Source: Lachnospiraceae bacterium (GTDB lineage: Bacteria; Bacillota; Clostridia; Lachnospirales; Lachnospiraceae). Taken from it: a DNA stretch of 64,000 bases. Location of the stretch: positions 62,001-126,000 of the forward strand of contig JAEEOQ010000004.1 in assembly GCA_016284355.1 (NCBI GenBank), in the 5' to 3' direction. Both the position numbers and the translations under genes were made by a program. Of the stretch, positions 50,999 through 61,219 are shown piece after piece (position 1 is the stretch's first letter; every line of letters begins with the position of its first letter). A model generated the notes under the pieces. That model made no database searches. It was given only the letters and a program-made list of their open reading frames with translations, and was not told where the DNA came from.

Positions 50999-51003
50999 AG
51001 CTT

Positions 51004-52926
51004 ATGATCATTAATGTTTTAAACCAGGATACCATCAACAAAATAGCTGCAGGAGAGGTTATAGAGCGCCCCAGTGCAGTTATAAAAGAGACTGTTGAAA
51101 ATGCAATAGACGCTAAAGCAAATCAGCTTACCGTCGAAACAAAAGAGGGCGGCACTACATTTATAAGGATCACGGATAACGGCTCCGGAATTGAAAAAGA
51201 TGATATTCCTCTTGCTTTTAAGAGCCACGCCACTAGTAAGATAAAGGATGCTGACGATCTTCTTGCGGTTTCTTCTTTTGGCTTTAGAGGCGAGGCGCTT
51301 TCATCCATCGCGGCGGTTTCAAAAGTGGAGCTTATAACAAAAAAATCCGCCGATTTTACGGGCTACAGATATGTTATAGAAGGTGGCATAAGCGAAGATC
51401 TTCTTCCTGTAGGTTGCCCCGATGGTTCAACGTTTATAATCAGAGACCTTTTTTATAACACGCCGGCAAGACTTAAGTTTTTAAAATCCGCTCAGACAGA
51501 GAGTAGCTATATACAGGAGATTCTTGAAAAAATTGCTATTTCTCACCCGGAGATCACTTTTAAATATATTGCTGACGGAAAGGTTAAACTTCAAACTCCC
51601 GGCAACGGAAAGCAAAAAGATGCCATTTACTATATATTCGGCAGAGAGATTGCTTCAAACCTTTTTCCTGTTGAGTATGATGAAAGCGGAATAAAGATAA
51701 CCGGCTTCATTGGAAAGCCTGTCGTTACAAGGGGTAACAGGAACTACGAAAACTACTACGTAAACGGCAGATTTATTAAAAACAACGTAATAAACAAAGC
51801 TATAGAAGAGGCATATAAGCCGTTTATCATGCTGCACAGATATCCTTTTACCTCACTTATGATAGATGTTGACCCTGAAGCAGTTGATGTTAATGTACAT
51901 CCACAAAAAGCTGAGGTAAGGTTTTCTGACGGCGAGGCGATCTATTTAGCTGTTTATCATGCAGTAACAAAGGCTTTAAGAAGCGAAGAGCTTATTCCCG
52001 ATGTAACTGTGGGAAAGGAAGAAAAGCCTGCGCCAAAGCCTGTTATGCCTGATATTCCGATTAATAAATTAAAAGTTAATGAAGAACAGGTTTCTTATAA
52101 AGCCGAATCTTTTGCACCTTCGCCGGCTGTTACACCTTCATGTACACCTGAAGTTACGCCTACGCCTGAAGTTGCTTTAAAGCCTGAACCTGCGCCGGCT
52201 GTTTCTATAAAGCCTGCACCTGAGCCGGCTCCTATGCATGATCAGGAACCGGTGGTTTTAGATACTTTTACAGAACCCGTCATTAAGACCGAGCCGGCAA
52301 AAACATCTGAAAAGCCTGTGCAGCTTAACTTCATTTCAGAGGAAGCCAAAGAAAATGTTAAGATAATCGGACAGCTTTTTGATACATACTGGCTCTTTTC
52401 CCTTGGGGATACCTTTTATATGATGGACCAGCATGCTGCACACGAAAAAGTGATGTATGAGCACTTTGTTAAGGCATTTAACGATAATACGGCAAATACC
52501 CAAAGGCTTATGCCTCCTATTATCGTATCTCTTTCAGAGCGTGAAAAGACAGCACTTGCTGCCTTAAAAGAATACCTTGCAAAATGCGGCTTTGAGATAG
52601 ATGCCTTTGGCGGACATGAATACGCCATTTCAGGTGTTCCTACCGAAACCTACACTATGGATCCTAAAGAGATGCTTACAGCCATACTTGACGAATATGT
52701 AGATTCAGAACGTATCACCACTCCAAAAGAGGTATACGAAAAGATAGCGTCAATGTCCTGCAAAGCAGCTGTAAAGGGTAACAACACCCTTTCTATGGAT
52801 GAAGCAAGAAAACTTTTTGACGAGCTTCTTACACTTGATAATCCTTATAACTGCCCACATGGCAGACCAACTGTAATAAGAATGTCAAAATATGAGATTG
52901 AAAAGAAATTCAAAAGAATAGTGTGA
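51004..52926 (+). CDS. mutL: DNA mismatch repair protein MutL
   Basis: INKIAAGEVIERPSAVIKETVENAIDA; FGFRGEALSSIAAVS; DQHAAHEKVMYEHF. Confidence 0.97.
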   Translation: MIINVLNQDTINKIAAGEVIERPSAVIKETVENAIDAKANQLTVETKEGGTTFIRITDNGSGIEKDDIPLAFKSHATSKIKDADDLLAVSSFGFRGEALSSIAAVSKVELITKKSADFTGYRYVIEGGISEDLLPVGCPDGSTFIIRDLFYNTPARLKFLKSAQTESSYIQEILEKIAISHPEITFKYIADGKVKLQTPGNGKQKDAIYYIFGREIASNLFPVEYDESGIKITGFIGKPVVTRGNRNYENYYVNGRFIKNNVINKAIEEAYKPFIMLHRYPFTSLMIDVDPEAVDVNVHPQKAEVRFSDGEAIYLAVYHAVTKALRSEELIPDVTVGKEEKPAPKPVMPDIPINKLKVNEEQVSYKAESFAPSPAVTPSCTPEVTPTPEVALKPEPAPAVSIKPAPEPAPMHDQEPVVLDTFTEPVIKTEPAKTSEKPVQLNFISEEAKENVKIIGQLFDTYWLFSLGDTFYMMDQHAAHEKVMYEHFVKAFNDNTANTQRLMPPIIVSLSEREKTALAALKEYLAKCGFEIDAFGGHEYAISGVPTETYTMDPKEMLTAILDEYVDSERITTPKEVYEKIASMSCKAAVKGNNTLSMDEARKLFDELLTLDNPYNCPHGRPTVIRMSKYEIEKKFKRIV

Positions 52927-52927
52927 T

Positions 52928-53848
52928 ATGAATAAACTCATTGTTTTAACAGGTCCTACAGCTGTCGGTAAAACAGGGCTTTCCATCGGGCTTGCAAAAA
53001 AAATAGGCGGAGAGATAATCTCTGCTGATTCCATGCAGGTTTATAAAGGAATGGATATCGGGACCGCAAAGATAAAAGAAGAAGAAATGCAAGGTGTAAA
53101 GCATTACCTCATTGATGTCCTTGATCCTAAGGATGATTTTAATGTTTATACCTTCCAGAAAATGGCAAAAAAGGCCTTAACAGATATTTACGCCAAAGGA
53201 AAAGTCCCCATTATCGTTGGAGGTACCGGGTTTTATATCCAGGCTCTATTATATGATATTGATTTTACTACAGAAGGCGATGACGAAGAGATAAGAAATG
53301 AACTTACCCTGTTTCTTGAAAAAAACGGTGTTGACGAGCTTTATAAGCTGCTTTATGATATAGACCCGGAAAGCTGTAAGATCATCCATAAAAACAACAC
53401 AAAAAAAGTTATAAGAGCCATCGCATTTTACAGATCTACAGGCACAAAGATCTCAGAGCATAACGAGGTTCAAAAAGAAAAAGAATCGCCCTATGATTTC
53501 AGATATTTTGTGCTAAATGATAATAGAGACAAGTTATATAACAGGATAAACGAACGCATTGATGAGATGATAGATGAAGGCCTTGTAAAAGAAGTGGAAG
53601 GTCTGCTTAAAAAAGGGCTTAACGAAACAAATATCTCAATGCAGGGGCTTGGCTATAAAGAGATAGTAAAATATCTTAAAGGTGAATGTTCATTAGAAGA
53701 AGCCATATATGAGCTTAAGCTTAATACCAGGCATTTTGCCAAAAGGCAGCTTACCTGGTTTAAACGTGAGAAGGATGTAATCTGGGTAAATAAAAACGAA
53801 TTTAAAAGCGAAGATGAGATCATGTCTTATCTTTTGTCCTTTATTTAA
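52928..53848 (+). CDS. miaA: tRNA dimethylallyltransferase
   Basis: LTGPTAVGKTGLSIGLAKKIGGEIISADSMQVYKGMDIGTAK; QGLGYKEIVKYLKG. Confidence 0.97.
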   Translation: MNKLIVLTGPTAVGKTGLSIGLAKKIGGEIISADSMQVYKGMDIGTAKIKEEEMQGVKHYLIDVLDPKDDFNVYTFQKMAKKALTDIYAKGKVPIIVGGTGFYIQALLYDIDFTTEGDDEEIRNELTLFLEKNGVDELYKLLYDIDPESCKIIHKNNTKKVIRAIAFYRSTGTKISEHNEVQKEKESPYDFRYFVLNDNRDKLYNRINERIDEMIDEGLVKEVEGLLKKGLNETNISMQGLGYKEIVKYLKGECSLEEAIYELKLNTRHFAKRQLTWFKREKDVIWVNKNEFKSEDEIMSYLLSFI

Positions 53849-53872
53849 TTTATGGACTAGAAAGGAAATTTT

Positions 53873-55171
53873 ATGTCGACTTACGAACAATATGAAGCAC
53901 TTGGTGTTTCAAAAGAGGTATATGATTATTGTACTTATCATGACAAAAAACTTAAAGAAAGATTCGATGCCATCGATGAGGTGGCTGAATATAACCAGCT
54001 TAAAGTATTAAATGCCATGAGAGAAGCACGGGTGTGCGCGCAGGATTTTAATCCTTCTACCGGATACGGCTATGATGACGCCGGCAGAGAAAGAGTAGAA
54101 GAAGTTTACAGCAAAGTATTTCATGCTGAGGATGCTCTTGTCAGACCTGCGATCCTTTGCGGAACTCACGCTCTTACTGTAGCGCTTTTTGGTAATCTTC
54201 GCCCGGGAGATGAGATCCTTTCTCCTGTCGGCAAGCCATATGATACTCTTGACGGGGTGATCGGTATAACCGAGCAAAAGGGCAGCCTAGCAGAATACGG
54301 AGTTACATACAGCCAGGTTGACCTCCTTCCAAACGGTGATTTTGATTTTGACGGCATAAAGAAAGCACTAAATGAAAAAACCAAGCTTGTTACTATCCAG
54401 CGTTCAAAAGGATACGCTACAAGAAAGACCTTATCCGTTACAGAGATAGGTGAGCTTATCACTTTTATAAAGAATATAAAACCTGACGTTATCTGCATGG
54501 TTGATAACTGCTACGGTGAATTTACGGAAAAGATCGAGCCGACAGATGTGGGCGCTGATATGTGCGTAGGTTCACTTATTAAAAACCCGGGCGGCGGTCT
54601 TGCACCTATAGGCGGATATATAGTTGGGAAGAAAGAATGCGTAGAAAATGCGGCTTACAGGCTTACTTGTCCGGGCCTCGGAAAAGAGGTCGGTGCATCC
54701 CTTGGTATAAACGGAACTTTCCTTCAGGGACTTTTCCTTTCCCCTACAGTAGTTGCAGGTGCATTAAAAGGAGCTATCCTTGCTGCAAACATTTACGAAA
54801 ATCTCGGTTTTCCTGTTGTTCCAAACGGCACTGAAAGCAGACACGACATTATCCAGGCAGTGACACTTAAATCTGAAGCTGCCATGGTGGCTTTTTGTAA
54901 AGGTATCCAGGGTGCTGCTCCTGTTGACAGTTTTGTGGATCCTGTGCCGTCTGATATGCCGGGCTATGACAGCAAGGTTATAATGGCTGCAGGTGCTTTT
55001 GTACAAGGGTCATCGATAGAGCTTTCTGCTGACGGTCCTATAAGAGAACCATACGCCATCTATTTTCAGGGTGGTCTTACCTATTATTCTGCCAAAGCAG
55101 GAATAATATATTCGGTTCAGAAGATGTATGAGGCAGGCTGTATACAAAAAGAACAGATTATGATAAAATAA
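53873..55171 (+). CDS. Methionine gamma-lyase/aluminium-resistance-like PLP enzyme (YnbB type)
   Basis: GYGYDDAGRERVEEVYSKVFHAEDALVRPAILCGTHALTVALFGNLRPGDEI; MVDNCYGEFTEKIEPTDVGADMCVGSLIKNPGGGLAPIGGYI; next to miaA. Confidence 0.9.
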   Translation: MSTYEQYEALGVSKEVYDYCTYHDKKLKERFDAIDEVAEYNQLKVLNAMREARVCAQDFNPSTGYGYDDAGRERVEEVYSKVFHAEDALVRPAILCGTHALTVALFGNLRPGDEILSPVGKPYDTLDGVIGITEQKGSLAEYGVTYSQVDLLPNGDFDFDGIKKALNEKTKLVTIQRSKGYATRKTLSVTEIGELITFIKNIKPDVICMVDNCYGEFTEKIEPTDVGADMCVGSLIKNPGGGLAPIGGYIVGKKECVENAAYRLTCPGLGKEVGASLGINGTFLQGLFLSPTVVAGALKGAILAANIYENLGFPVVPNGTESRHDIIQAVTLKSEAAMVAFCKGIQGAAPVDSFVDPVPSDMPGYDSKVIMAAGAFVQGSSIELSADGPIREPYAIYFQGGLTYYSAKAGIIYSVQKMYEAGCIQKEQIMIK

Positions 55172-55200
55172 TCTTTGTGTATTGTCTCATATAAAATTAT

Positions 55201-55884
55201 ATGAATAAAAAACTAAATAACTATTTAGCGGATGAAAAGCCCTACGAAAAGGTGTTAAAAAACGGCGCTGAAAGCCTTTCTGACACTGAAGCTTTAGCAG
55301 TTATCCTAAGAACCGGCTACAAAGACATCGACGTCTTGACGCTTGCAAGAGATGTGCTAAAAAAAGCAGGAGGTTCCCTTATCGGTATTCATGATCTTAC
55401 CATAGAAGAGCTTACCAAGATAAAGGGAATCGGAAAAGTTAAGGCAATAGAGTTAAAATGCATTGCAGAGCTTAGCATAAGGATGTCTTCTTTAGAGAAA
55501 CACACCGGTTTTACTGCATCTTCTTCATCCGTTATAGCCGAAAGATATATGGAAAGGATGCGACACCTTAACGTAGAAAAGGTGTATGCTCTGTTTCTTG
55601 ACAGCAAATTGCAGCTTATAAAAGAGGTGATTGTTTCTTCCGGCACCGTTAATTCTTCGTATCTGCCAGAGCGCGAGATCTTATCATGTGCACTTAAAGC
55701 AGATGCGGTAAATATGGTGCTTTTACATAATCACCCTTCAGGTGACCCCACTCCAAGCAGAAGCGACATATCATCTACTCTTTCAATAGCAAAAGCAGGA
55801 GAGCTTATCGGAATCAAGCTTCTTGACCATATAGTTATCGGCGACAAAAAATATATCAGTATCAAAGACATGGATCTTTTCTGA
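55201..55884 (+). CDS. radC: RadC family JAB-domain protein
   Basis: ILRTGYKDIDVLTLARDVL; GIGKVKAIELK; LLHNHPSGDPTPSRSDI. Confidence 0.95.
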   Translation: MNKKLNNYLADEKPYEKVLKNGAESLSDTEALAVILRTGYKDIDVLTLARDVLKKAGGSLIGIHDLTIEELTKIKGIGKVKAIELKCIAELSIRMSSLEKHTGFTASSSSVIAERYMERMRHLNVEKVYALFLDSKLQLIKEVIVSSGTVNSSYLPEREILSCALKADAVNMVLLHNHPSGDPTPSRSDISSTLSIAKAGELIGIKLLDHIVIGDKKYISIKDMDLF

Positions 55885-55909
55885 TAAATCCAAATCCGGG
55901 GGAACATTA

Positions 55910-56950
55910 ATGGGTACTAAAGTTATCGGAATTGACCTTGGAACAAAGGTCTTAAAACTTTACAGAAAAAATGACGGTATCATTTACGATGAACAAAACG
56001 TCATCGCGATAGAAGACGGCAGAAAAATACTTGCCATAGGAGACGAGGCTGCCGAAATGAGCGAAAAAGCTCCTGAAGGCATTGAAGTAGTTTATCCTGT
56101 TACAAACGGTATCATAGCAGATTCCGGCAAGATGATAAAGATGTTTAACAAGATCTTTGAAAAGCTTTACGGTGCTCCTAAAAAAGCCCATAAGCCAAGA
56201 TTCATCATTGCCATTCCAACCGACATAACAGAAGTGGATAAACGTTCCTTTGTTGATCTTATAATGTCTTCAGATCTTAAGAGCAACAAGGTTTCTCTTG
56301 TAGATAAGCCAATCTGTGTGGCTCTTGGCGCAGGACTTGACGTTACCAACGCCAGAGGTATCATGACAGTAGATATTGGCGCAGATACCACCGAAGTTTC
56401 TATCCTTTCTCTTGGAGGCATCGTGCTTTCCAAACTTATCAATGTCGGAGGAAATGATATTGATGAGTCCATAAAGCTTTATGTAAAGAAAAACTATAAT
56501 CTATACATAGGTTCAAAAACAGCAGAAAAGATCAAGAAAGAGCTAGCCTGTGCGGTTCCTCTTTCTGAAGTAAAGACCATAAAAGTATACGGAAGAGACG
56601 TTGTTAAAGGTCTTCCTATCGAGGCCGAGATCTCTTCAGCCATGGTCTATGATGCAATTGAAAATCATTTTGGAGCCATCGTTGATGCTGTAAGGACTAT
56701 CTTAGAGCGTACTCCGCCTGAGATCTCCTCAGACATAATCGATTCCGGCATCTATATTACCGGCGGCTCTGCAAACATAAAAGATATCGATAAATTGTTT
56801 AACCAGAAGACTGACCTTAAGATAAACCTTATTCCTGACCCTGACAACTCAGTAGTTAAGGGTCTTGGCAAGATAATGGATGAGGATAAGTTCGAAACCC
56901 TTCCATATGTTTATCATCAGACAAATTATTCCATCAGAATGAAGGATTGA
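55910..56950 (+). CDS. mreB: MreB/Mbl-family rod-shape protein (sequence-divergent)
   Basis: IGIDLGTKVLKLYRKNDGIIYDEQNVIAI; MTVDIGADTTEVSILSLGGIV; ITGGSANIKDIDKL; upstream of mreCD. Confidence 0.88.
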   Translation: MGTKVIGIDLGTKVLKLYRKNDGIIYDEQNVIAIEDGRKILAIGDEAAEMSEKAPEGIEVVYPVTNGIIADSGKMIKMFNKIFEKLYGAPKKAHKPRFIIAIPTDITEVDKRSFVDLIMSSDLKSNKVSLVDKPICVALGAGLDVTNARGIMTVDIGADTTEVSILSLGGIVLSKLINVGGNDIDESIKLYVKKNYNLYIGSKTAEKIKKELACAVPLSEVKTIKVYGRDVVKGLPIEAEISSAMVYDAIENHFGAIVDAVRTILERTPPEISSDIIDSGIYITGGSANIKDIDKLFNQKTDLKINLIPDPDNSVVKGLGKIMDEDKFETLPYVYHQTNYSIRMKD

Positions 56951-56956
56951 CCTTAG

Positions 56957-57832
56957 ATGCGAAAACCAAAAAGTGATATTGAGATCAAGCCAAGCATATT
57001 TTTAATCATCGGTCTTATCATCTGCGTGACGCTTATTTTCTTTTCATTCAGATATAAAGAGAAATTTGCGCCAATAAGAACCTTTGCTGGCGATGTTATA
57101 AGTCCTATGCAAAAAGGCTTAAATTCCATCGGGAAAAAGATCTCAAACAGATTTGAAAACGCAAAAACAATAGAAGAACTGTTAGCCGAAAATGCAAAGC
57201 TTAAAGATCAGCTCTATAATCTTGATTACGAAAACAAGATCCTGCTTCAAAACAGGTATGAGCTTGAAAATTTCCGTAATCTTTACAGCCTTGATCAGAC
57301 CTATGCCGATTATCCGAAAGTAGCTGCAAGAGTTATCGCCAATGATTCAACCGGCTGGTATTCGGATTTTCGTATAGACAAAGGCAGCAAAGACGGCATC
57401 AAGAAAGATATGAATGTTATGGCAGGAAACGGTCTTGTGGGCCTTGTTACAGAGGTTGGTACAAACTGGGCCAGGGTTCGTTCCATTATTGACGACGCAA
57501 GTTATGTCTCGGGTATGTTCATTAAAACAAATGATGTCTGTGTTGTAAAAGGAAATCTTGAGACTCTTGACAAAGGCTATATAGAGGTAGAAGACATCAT
57601 TAAAGATGCGGAGATAGATGACGGATATGAAGTCGTTACTTCATACCTTTCCGACAAATATCATCCCGGCATCCTGGTTGGTTATATCAGCAATATTAAA
57701 ACCGCTCCTTCAAATATGACCAAAAATGCTCTTCTTACTCCGGCTGTTGATTTTTCTTCTCTTGATATGGTACTCATCATCACCGAAGAAAAGGAAAAAT
57801 ATACAGACACAAACACTAAAGAAGGAAAATAG
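56957..57832 (+). CDS. mreC: Rod shape-determining protein MreC
   Basis: N-terminal TM; AARVIANDSTGWYSDFRIDKGSKDGIKKDMNVMAGNGLVGLVTEVGTNWARVRSIID. Confidence 0.93.
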   Translation: MRKPKSDIEIKPSIFLIIGLIICVTLIFFSFRYKEKFAPIRTFAGDVISPMQKGLNSIGKKISNRFENAKTIEELLAENAKLKDQLYNLDYENKILLQNRYELENFRNLYSLDQTYADYPKVAARVIANDSTGWYSDFRIDKGSKDGIKKDMNVMAGNGLVGLVTEVGTNWARVRSIIDDASYVSGMFIKTNDVCVVKGNLETLDKGYIEVEDIIKDAEIDDGYEVVTSYLSDKYHPGILVGYISNIKTAPSNMTKNALLTPAVDFSSLDMVLIITEEKEKYTDTNTKEGK

Positions 57833-57834
57833 AC

Positions 57835-58353
57835 TTGAGAAAGTGGATCACTGCCTGCGCCCTTCTTCTTGTAATGTATCTTCTAGAGACCACATTGCTT
57901 CAGGGGTTAAGTATAGCAGGCGCAGTACCTAATTTAATAATAATACTCCTGGTGGTAATTTCCTTTAGATACGGTCAGGTAAATGGCCTTATATTCGGAT
58001 TTATCGCCGGACTTTTTACAGACCTGATGGACGGAACCTATTTAGGTCTGTTTGCTTTGCTTTATATGTCCCTTGGGTATCTTCTTGGTTTTGCCAACAG
58101 GATATATGACAAGGACGATTATACGATACCGCTTATCTTAACCGGACTTACCGATATTTTATATAATTTTGGGATCTTTATTGTTGGATTTTTGTTAAGG
58201 AACAGGACACATCTGTTTTTTTATCTTCGTTCCATAGTTCTTCCCGAGGCTATTTATACAGTAGTGGTATCGGTACTTTTATACAGAGCGATCCAAAAGC
58301 TCTTTATACTCCTTGAGCCAAAGGAAACAGAAAAGGAGGTAACCGGGGATTGA
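57835..58353 (+). CDS. mreD: Rod shape-determining protein MreD (TTG start)
   Basis: Hydrophobic; VPNLIIILLVVISFRYGQVNGLIFGFIAGLFTDLMDG. Confidence 0.9.
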   Translation: MRKWITACALLLVMYLLETTLLQGLSIAGAVPNLIIILLVVISFRYGQVNGLIFGFIAGLFTDLMDGTYLGLFALLYMSLGYLLGFANRIYDKDDYTIPLILTGLTDILYNFGIFIVGFLLRNRTHLFFYLRSIVLPEAIYTVVVSVLLYRAIQKLFILLEPKETEKEVTGD

Positions 58354-61199
58354 TAGATAATATTCTCGACGCATTTAAAAGAATAGTCAAAACCCGTATC
58401 ATCTTTATTGTAGTCGCTTATTCACTGCTTTTTGTTGCTCTTGTTATAAGACTTTTTAATCTTCAGATAGCAACAGGTGAAGAGATAATAGAAGAGGCTG
58501 AAAGCCAGATAACCAAAGAACGTGAGATCAAGGCTACAAGGGGTAATATATACGATTGCAACGGAAAACTTCTTGCATACAATGAGTTTTCTTATACCGT
58601 AACCCTTGAAGACAACGGTGTACTTACCACCAATGACGAAAAAAATGCCATGATCCACAGGCTTATTGAAATTCTTGAAGAACACGGCAATAAAATAGAT
58701 ACGGAATTTTATATAGTTCTTGATAAAAAAGGAAACCTTGCATTTAACGTAGACAACGAATCTTCAGAACTTCGTTTTAAAAAGAACGCCTATGCAAGGA
58801 AAAATGTGGATCAGCTTACAGACGAAGAAAAAAACGCCACTGCGGCAGAAGTATATGAGCATCTTCGAACAGGTACCTATATGTTTGGTATCTCAGACGA
58901 ATACTCCGTTGAAGATACTCTTAAGATAATGAATATCAGATATGCCATGTGGATGAATACATACGCTAAGTATGTGCCTATTTCAATTTCTTTTGATGTA
59001 GATGACAGGACAGTTGCGGCTATCAAAGAAAATTCCGTGGATCTTCCTGGCGTTGAGATAATGACGGAGACCCACAGAGTATATAATGACAGTCTGTACC
59101 TTTCCCACGTACTTGGATATACCGGGCTTGTAAATGAGAAAGAACTTGAAGATACTTATTACAGTGCCACGGACCAGATTGGAAAAACGGGTCTTGAGAG
59201 GATCTTTGAAGAGTATCTTCGAGGCAAAAAGGGCGGAGAAGTAGTTGCGCTTAATTCCTCTTACAGAGTAAAGTCGGTTCTTGAAAGCAATGACCCTGTT
59301 GCGGGGGATAATCTGTACCTTACTATAGATATCGACCTTCAAAAGGCCTGCTATCATTTACTTGAAAAAAACCTTGCAGCCATCCTTATCACCAGGATCA
59401 AAAATTCGGCTACTGCAGGTAATACCGCAAAGACCACATCATCAAACCTTAACATACCTATATATGATGTATATTATGCCCTTATCGATAACAATATAAT
59501 AGATATATCTCATTTTAACGCAAAAAAAGCTACAGATACCGAAAAAGCCGTATTAAAGCTGTATAAAGACAAAGAGGCATCTGTTGCCGGAAAGCTTTCA
59601 GAAGTTTTAAGCTTTGGAAGCAAAGTTACCACTCCAAAGACAACTTCTGAGATACAGGATTATATCTATTATTTTTACAGTTTTCTTCTTGATAAAGGAT
59701 ATATAAACAGATCCGCTTTAGACAGATCAGATGAAAACTATAAGAAATATGCTGCTGACAGCATATCCCTTTCGGAATTCCTTGAGTACGTAATATCAAG
59801 TAACTGGCTGAATCTTTCAAAGATCGGCATCGGAGATTCATATTACAGTACAGAAGAGATATATAATATCCTCATAGACAAGGCCATGACGGAATTCAGA
59901 GAAGATCAGACCTACGAAAAGATGATATACAAAACACTTGTATATAATTATTCTTTATCCGGCCGCGATCTTTGTATACTTCTTTTTGACCAGAAGGTAC
60001 TTAAAAAGAATGAGGAAGATTATAACAAGATAGCAGGGGGCGTGATAAGCCCATATAACTTTATTATAAGCAAGATAAAAAGCCTTGAGTTAACACCTGC
60101 CATGCTTGCTCTTGACCCTTGCAGCGGGTCTATGGTAGTAACAGACCCTGATACCGGTAAAGTAAAAGCTCTTGTTACTTATCCAAGCTATGACAATAAC
60201 AAGCTAGCAAATAAAGTGGATGCGGAATATTATGCAAAGCTCACATCAGATAAATCCCTTCCTCTTATAAACAGACCTACACAGCAAAAGACAGCTCCCG
60301 GTTCTACGTTTAAGATGATTTCTTCTGCGGCAGGCCTTGAAGAAGGTGTAATAAGTCCAAGCGAGACCATACTTGATACCGTTGTATACACCCTTCCAGA
60401 TACAACGCAGGCAACCTGCTGGAGCAATTCTTCACACGGACACATTAACGTAAGACAGGCTATCGAGATGTCATGTAACGTGTTCTTTTATGAAGTTGGC
60501 TACAGACTTTCCTGTAAGGGTGTAGGTTCGTACTCATCTGTAAACGGTCTCGAAAAGCTTGCAAAATATGCTGCAAAGTTCGGTCTTAAAGAAGACGAGA
60601 CTTCAGGAGTTGAAACCTACGAATATACTCCTGACATTTCGGATATAGACTCCATCAGATCTGCCATAGGTCAGGGCTCCTGGTCATTTACACCTACACA
60701 GATCAACAGATACACTCTTTCTATTGCAAACGGCGGAACATGTAATTATCTGACCCTTGTCGATCATATAGAAGATGTTAACGGCGTTCCTGTTGCCAAC
60801 ACAGTATCTACCGCTAAGACAAAAGAGGCTCCTGTTGTTGATATCAGCGATTCAACCATGAAGGTCATAAAAGATGGTATGGATCTTGTTATAAACGGTC
60901 CTGACAGCTCCTATAAGAGCCTGTTTTCAGACCTTAACGTAACAGTAGCAGGAAAGACCGGTACCGCTCAGATCGTAAAAACAAGAGGTAACCACGCGCT
61001 GTTTACTTCATATGCGCCGATAGATAACCCGGAGCTTGCGGTCACTGTTGTATTACCTTATGCATATACATCTACAAATGCAGCAAAAGTAGGATCGGAT
61101 TTTTACGAATTTTACTATGGAAAACGTAATTTAGATGATATAATAGATAGTGATGTTGATACAAGCGATGCTTCATATCAGACCAGAGTAACAAACTAA
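58350..61199 (+). CDS. Penicillin-binding protein 2-like transpeptidase with large internal insertion (TTG start, TTGA overlap with mreD stop)
   Basis: Dimerisation domain ATRGNIYDCNGKLLAYNEFSY; STFK catalytic motif; SCN; KTGTAQ. Confidence 0.93.
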   Translation: MIDNILDAFKRIVKTRIIFIVVAYSLLFVALVIRLFNLQIATGEEIIEEAESQITKEREIKATRGNIYDCNGKLLAYNEFSYTVTLEDNGVLTTNDEKNAMIHRLIEILEEHGNKIDTEFYIVLDKKGNLAFNVDNESSELRFKKNAYARKNVDQLTDEEKNATAAEVYEHLRTGTYMFGISDEYSVEDTLKIMNIRYAMWMNTYAKYVPISISFDVDDRTVAAIKENSVDLPGVEIMTETHRVYNDSLYLSHVLGYTGLVNEKELEDTYYSATDQIGKTGLERIFEEYLRGKKGGEVVALNSSYRVKSVLESNDPVAGDNLYLTIDIDLQKACYHLLEKNLAAILITRIKNSATAGNTAKTTSSNLNIPIYDVYYALIDNNIIDISHFNAKKATDTEKAVLKLYKDKEASVAGKLSEVLSFGSKVTTPKTTSEIQDYIYYFYSFLLDKGYINRSALDRSDENYKKYAADSISLSEFLEYVISSNWLNLSKIGIGDSYYSTEEIYNILIDKAMTEFREDQTYEKMIYKTLVYNYSLSGRDLCILLFDQKVLKKNEEDYNKIAGGVISPYNFIISKIKSLELTPAMLALDPCSGSMVVTDPDTGKVKALVTYPSYDNNKLANKVDAEYYAKLTSDKSLPLINRPTQQKTAPGSTFKMISSAAGLEEGVISPSETILDTVVYTLPDTTQATCWSNSSHGHINVRQAIEMSCNVFFYEVGYRLSCKGVGSYSSVNGLEKLAKYAAKFGLKEDETSGVETYEYTPDISDIDSIRSAIGQGSWSFTPTQINRYTLSIANGGTCNYLTLVDHIEDVNGVPVANTVSTAKTKEAPVVDISDSTMKVIKDGMDLVINGPDSSYKSLFSDLNVTVAGKTGTAQIVKTRGNHALFTSYAPIDNPELAVTVVLPYAYTSTNAAKVGSDFYEFYYGKRNLDDIIDSDVDTSDASYQTRVTN

Positions 61200-61219
61200 A
61201 AACGAAAGGAATCATTAAT

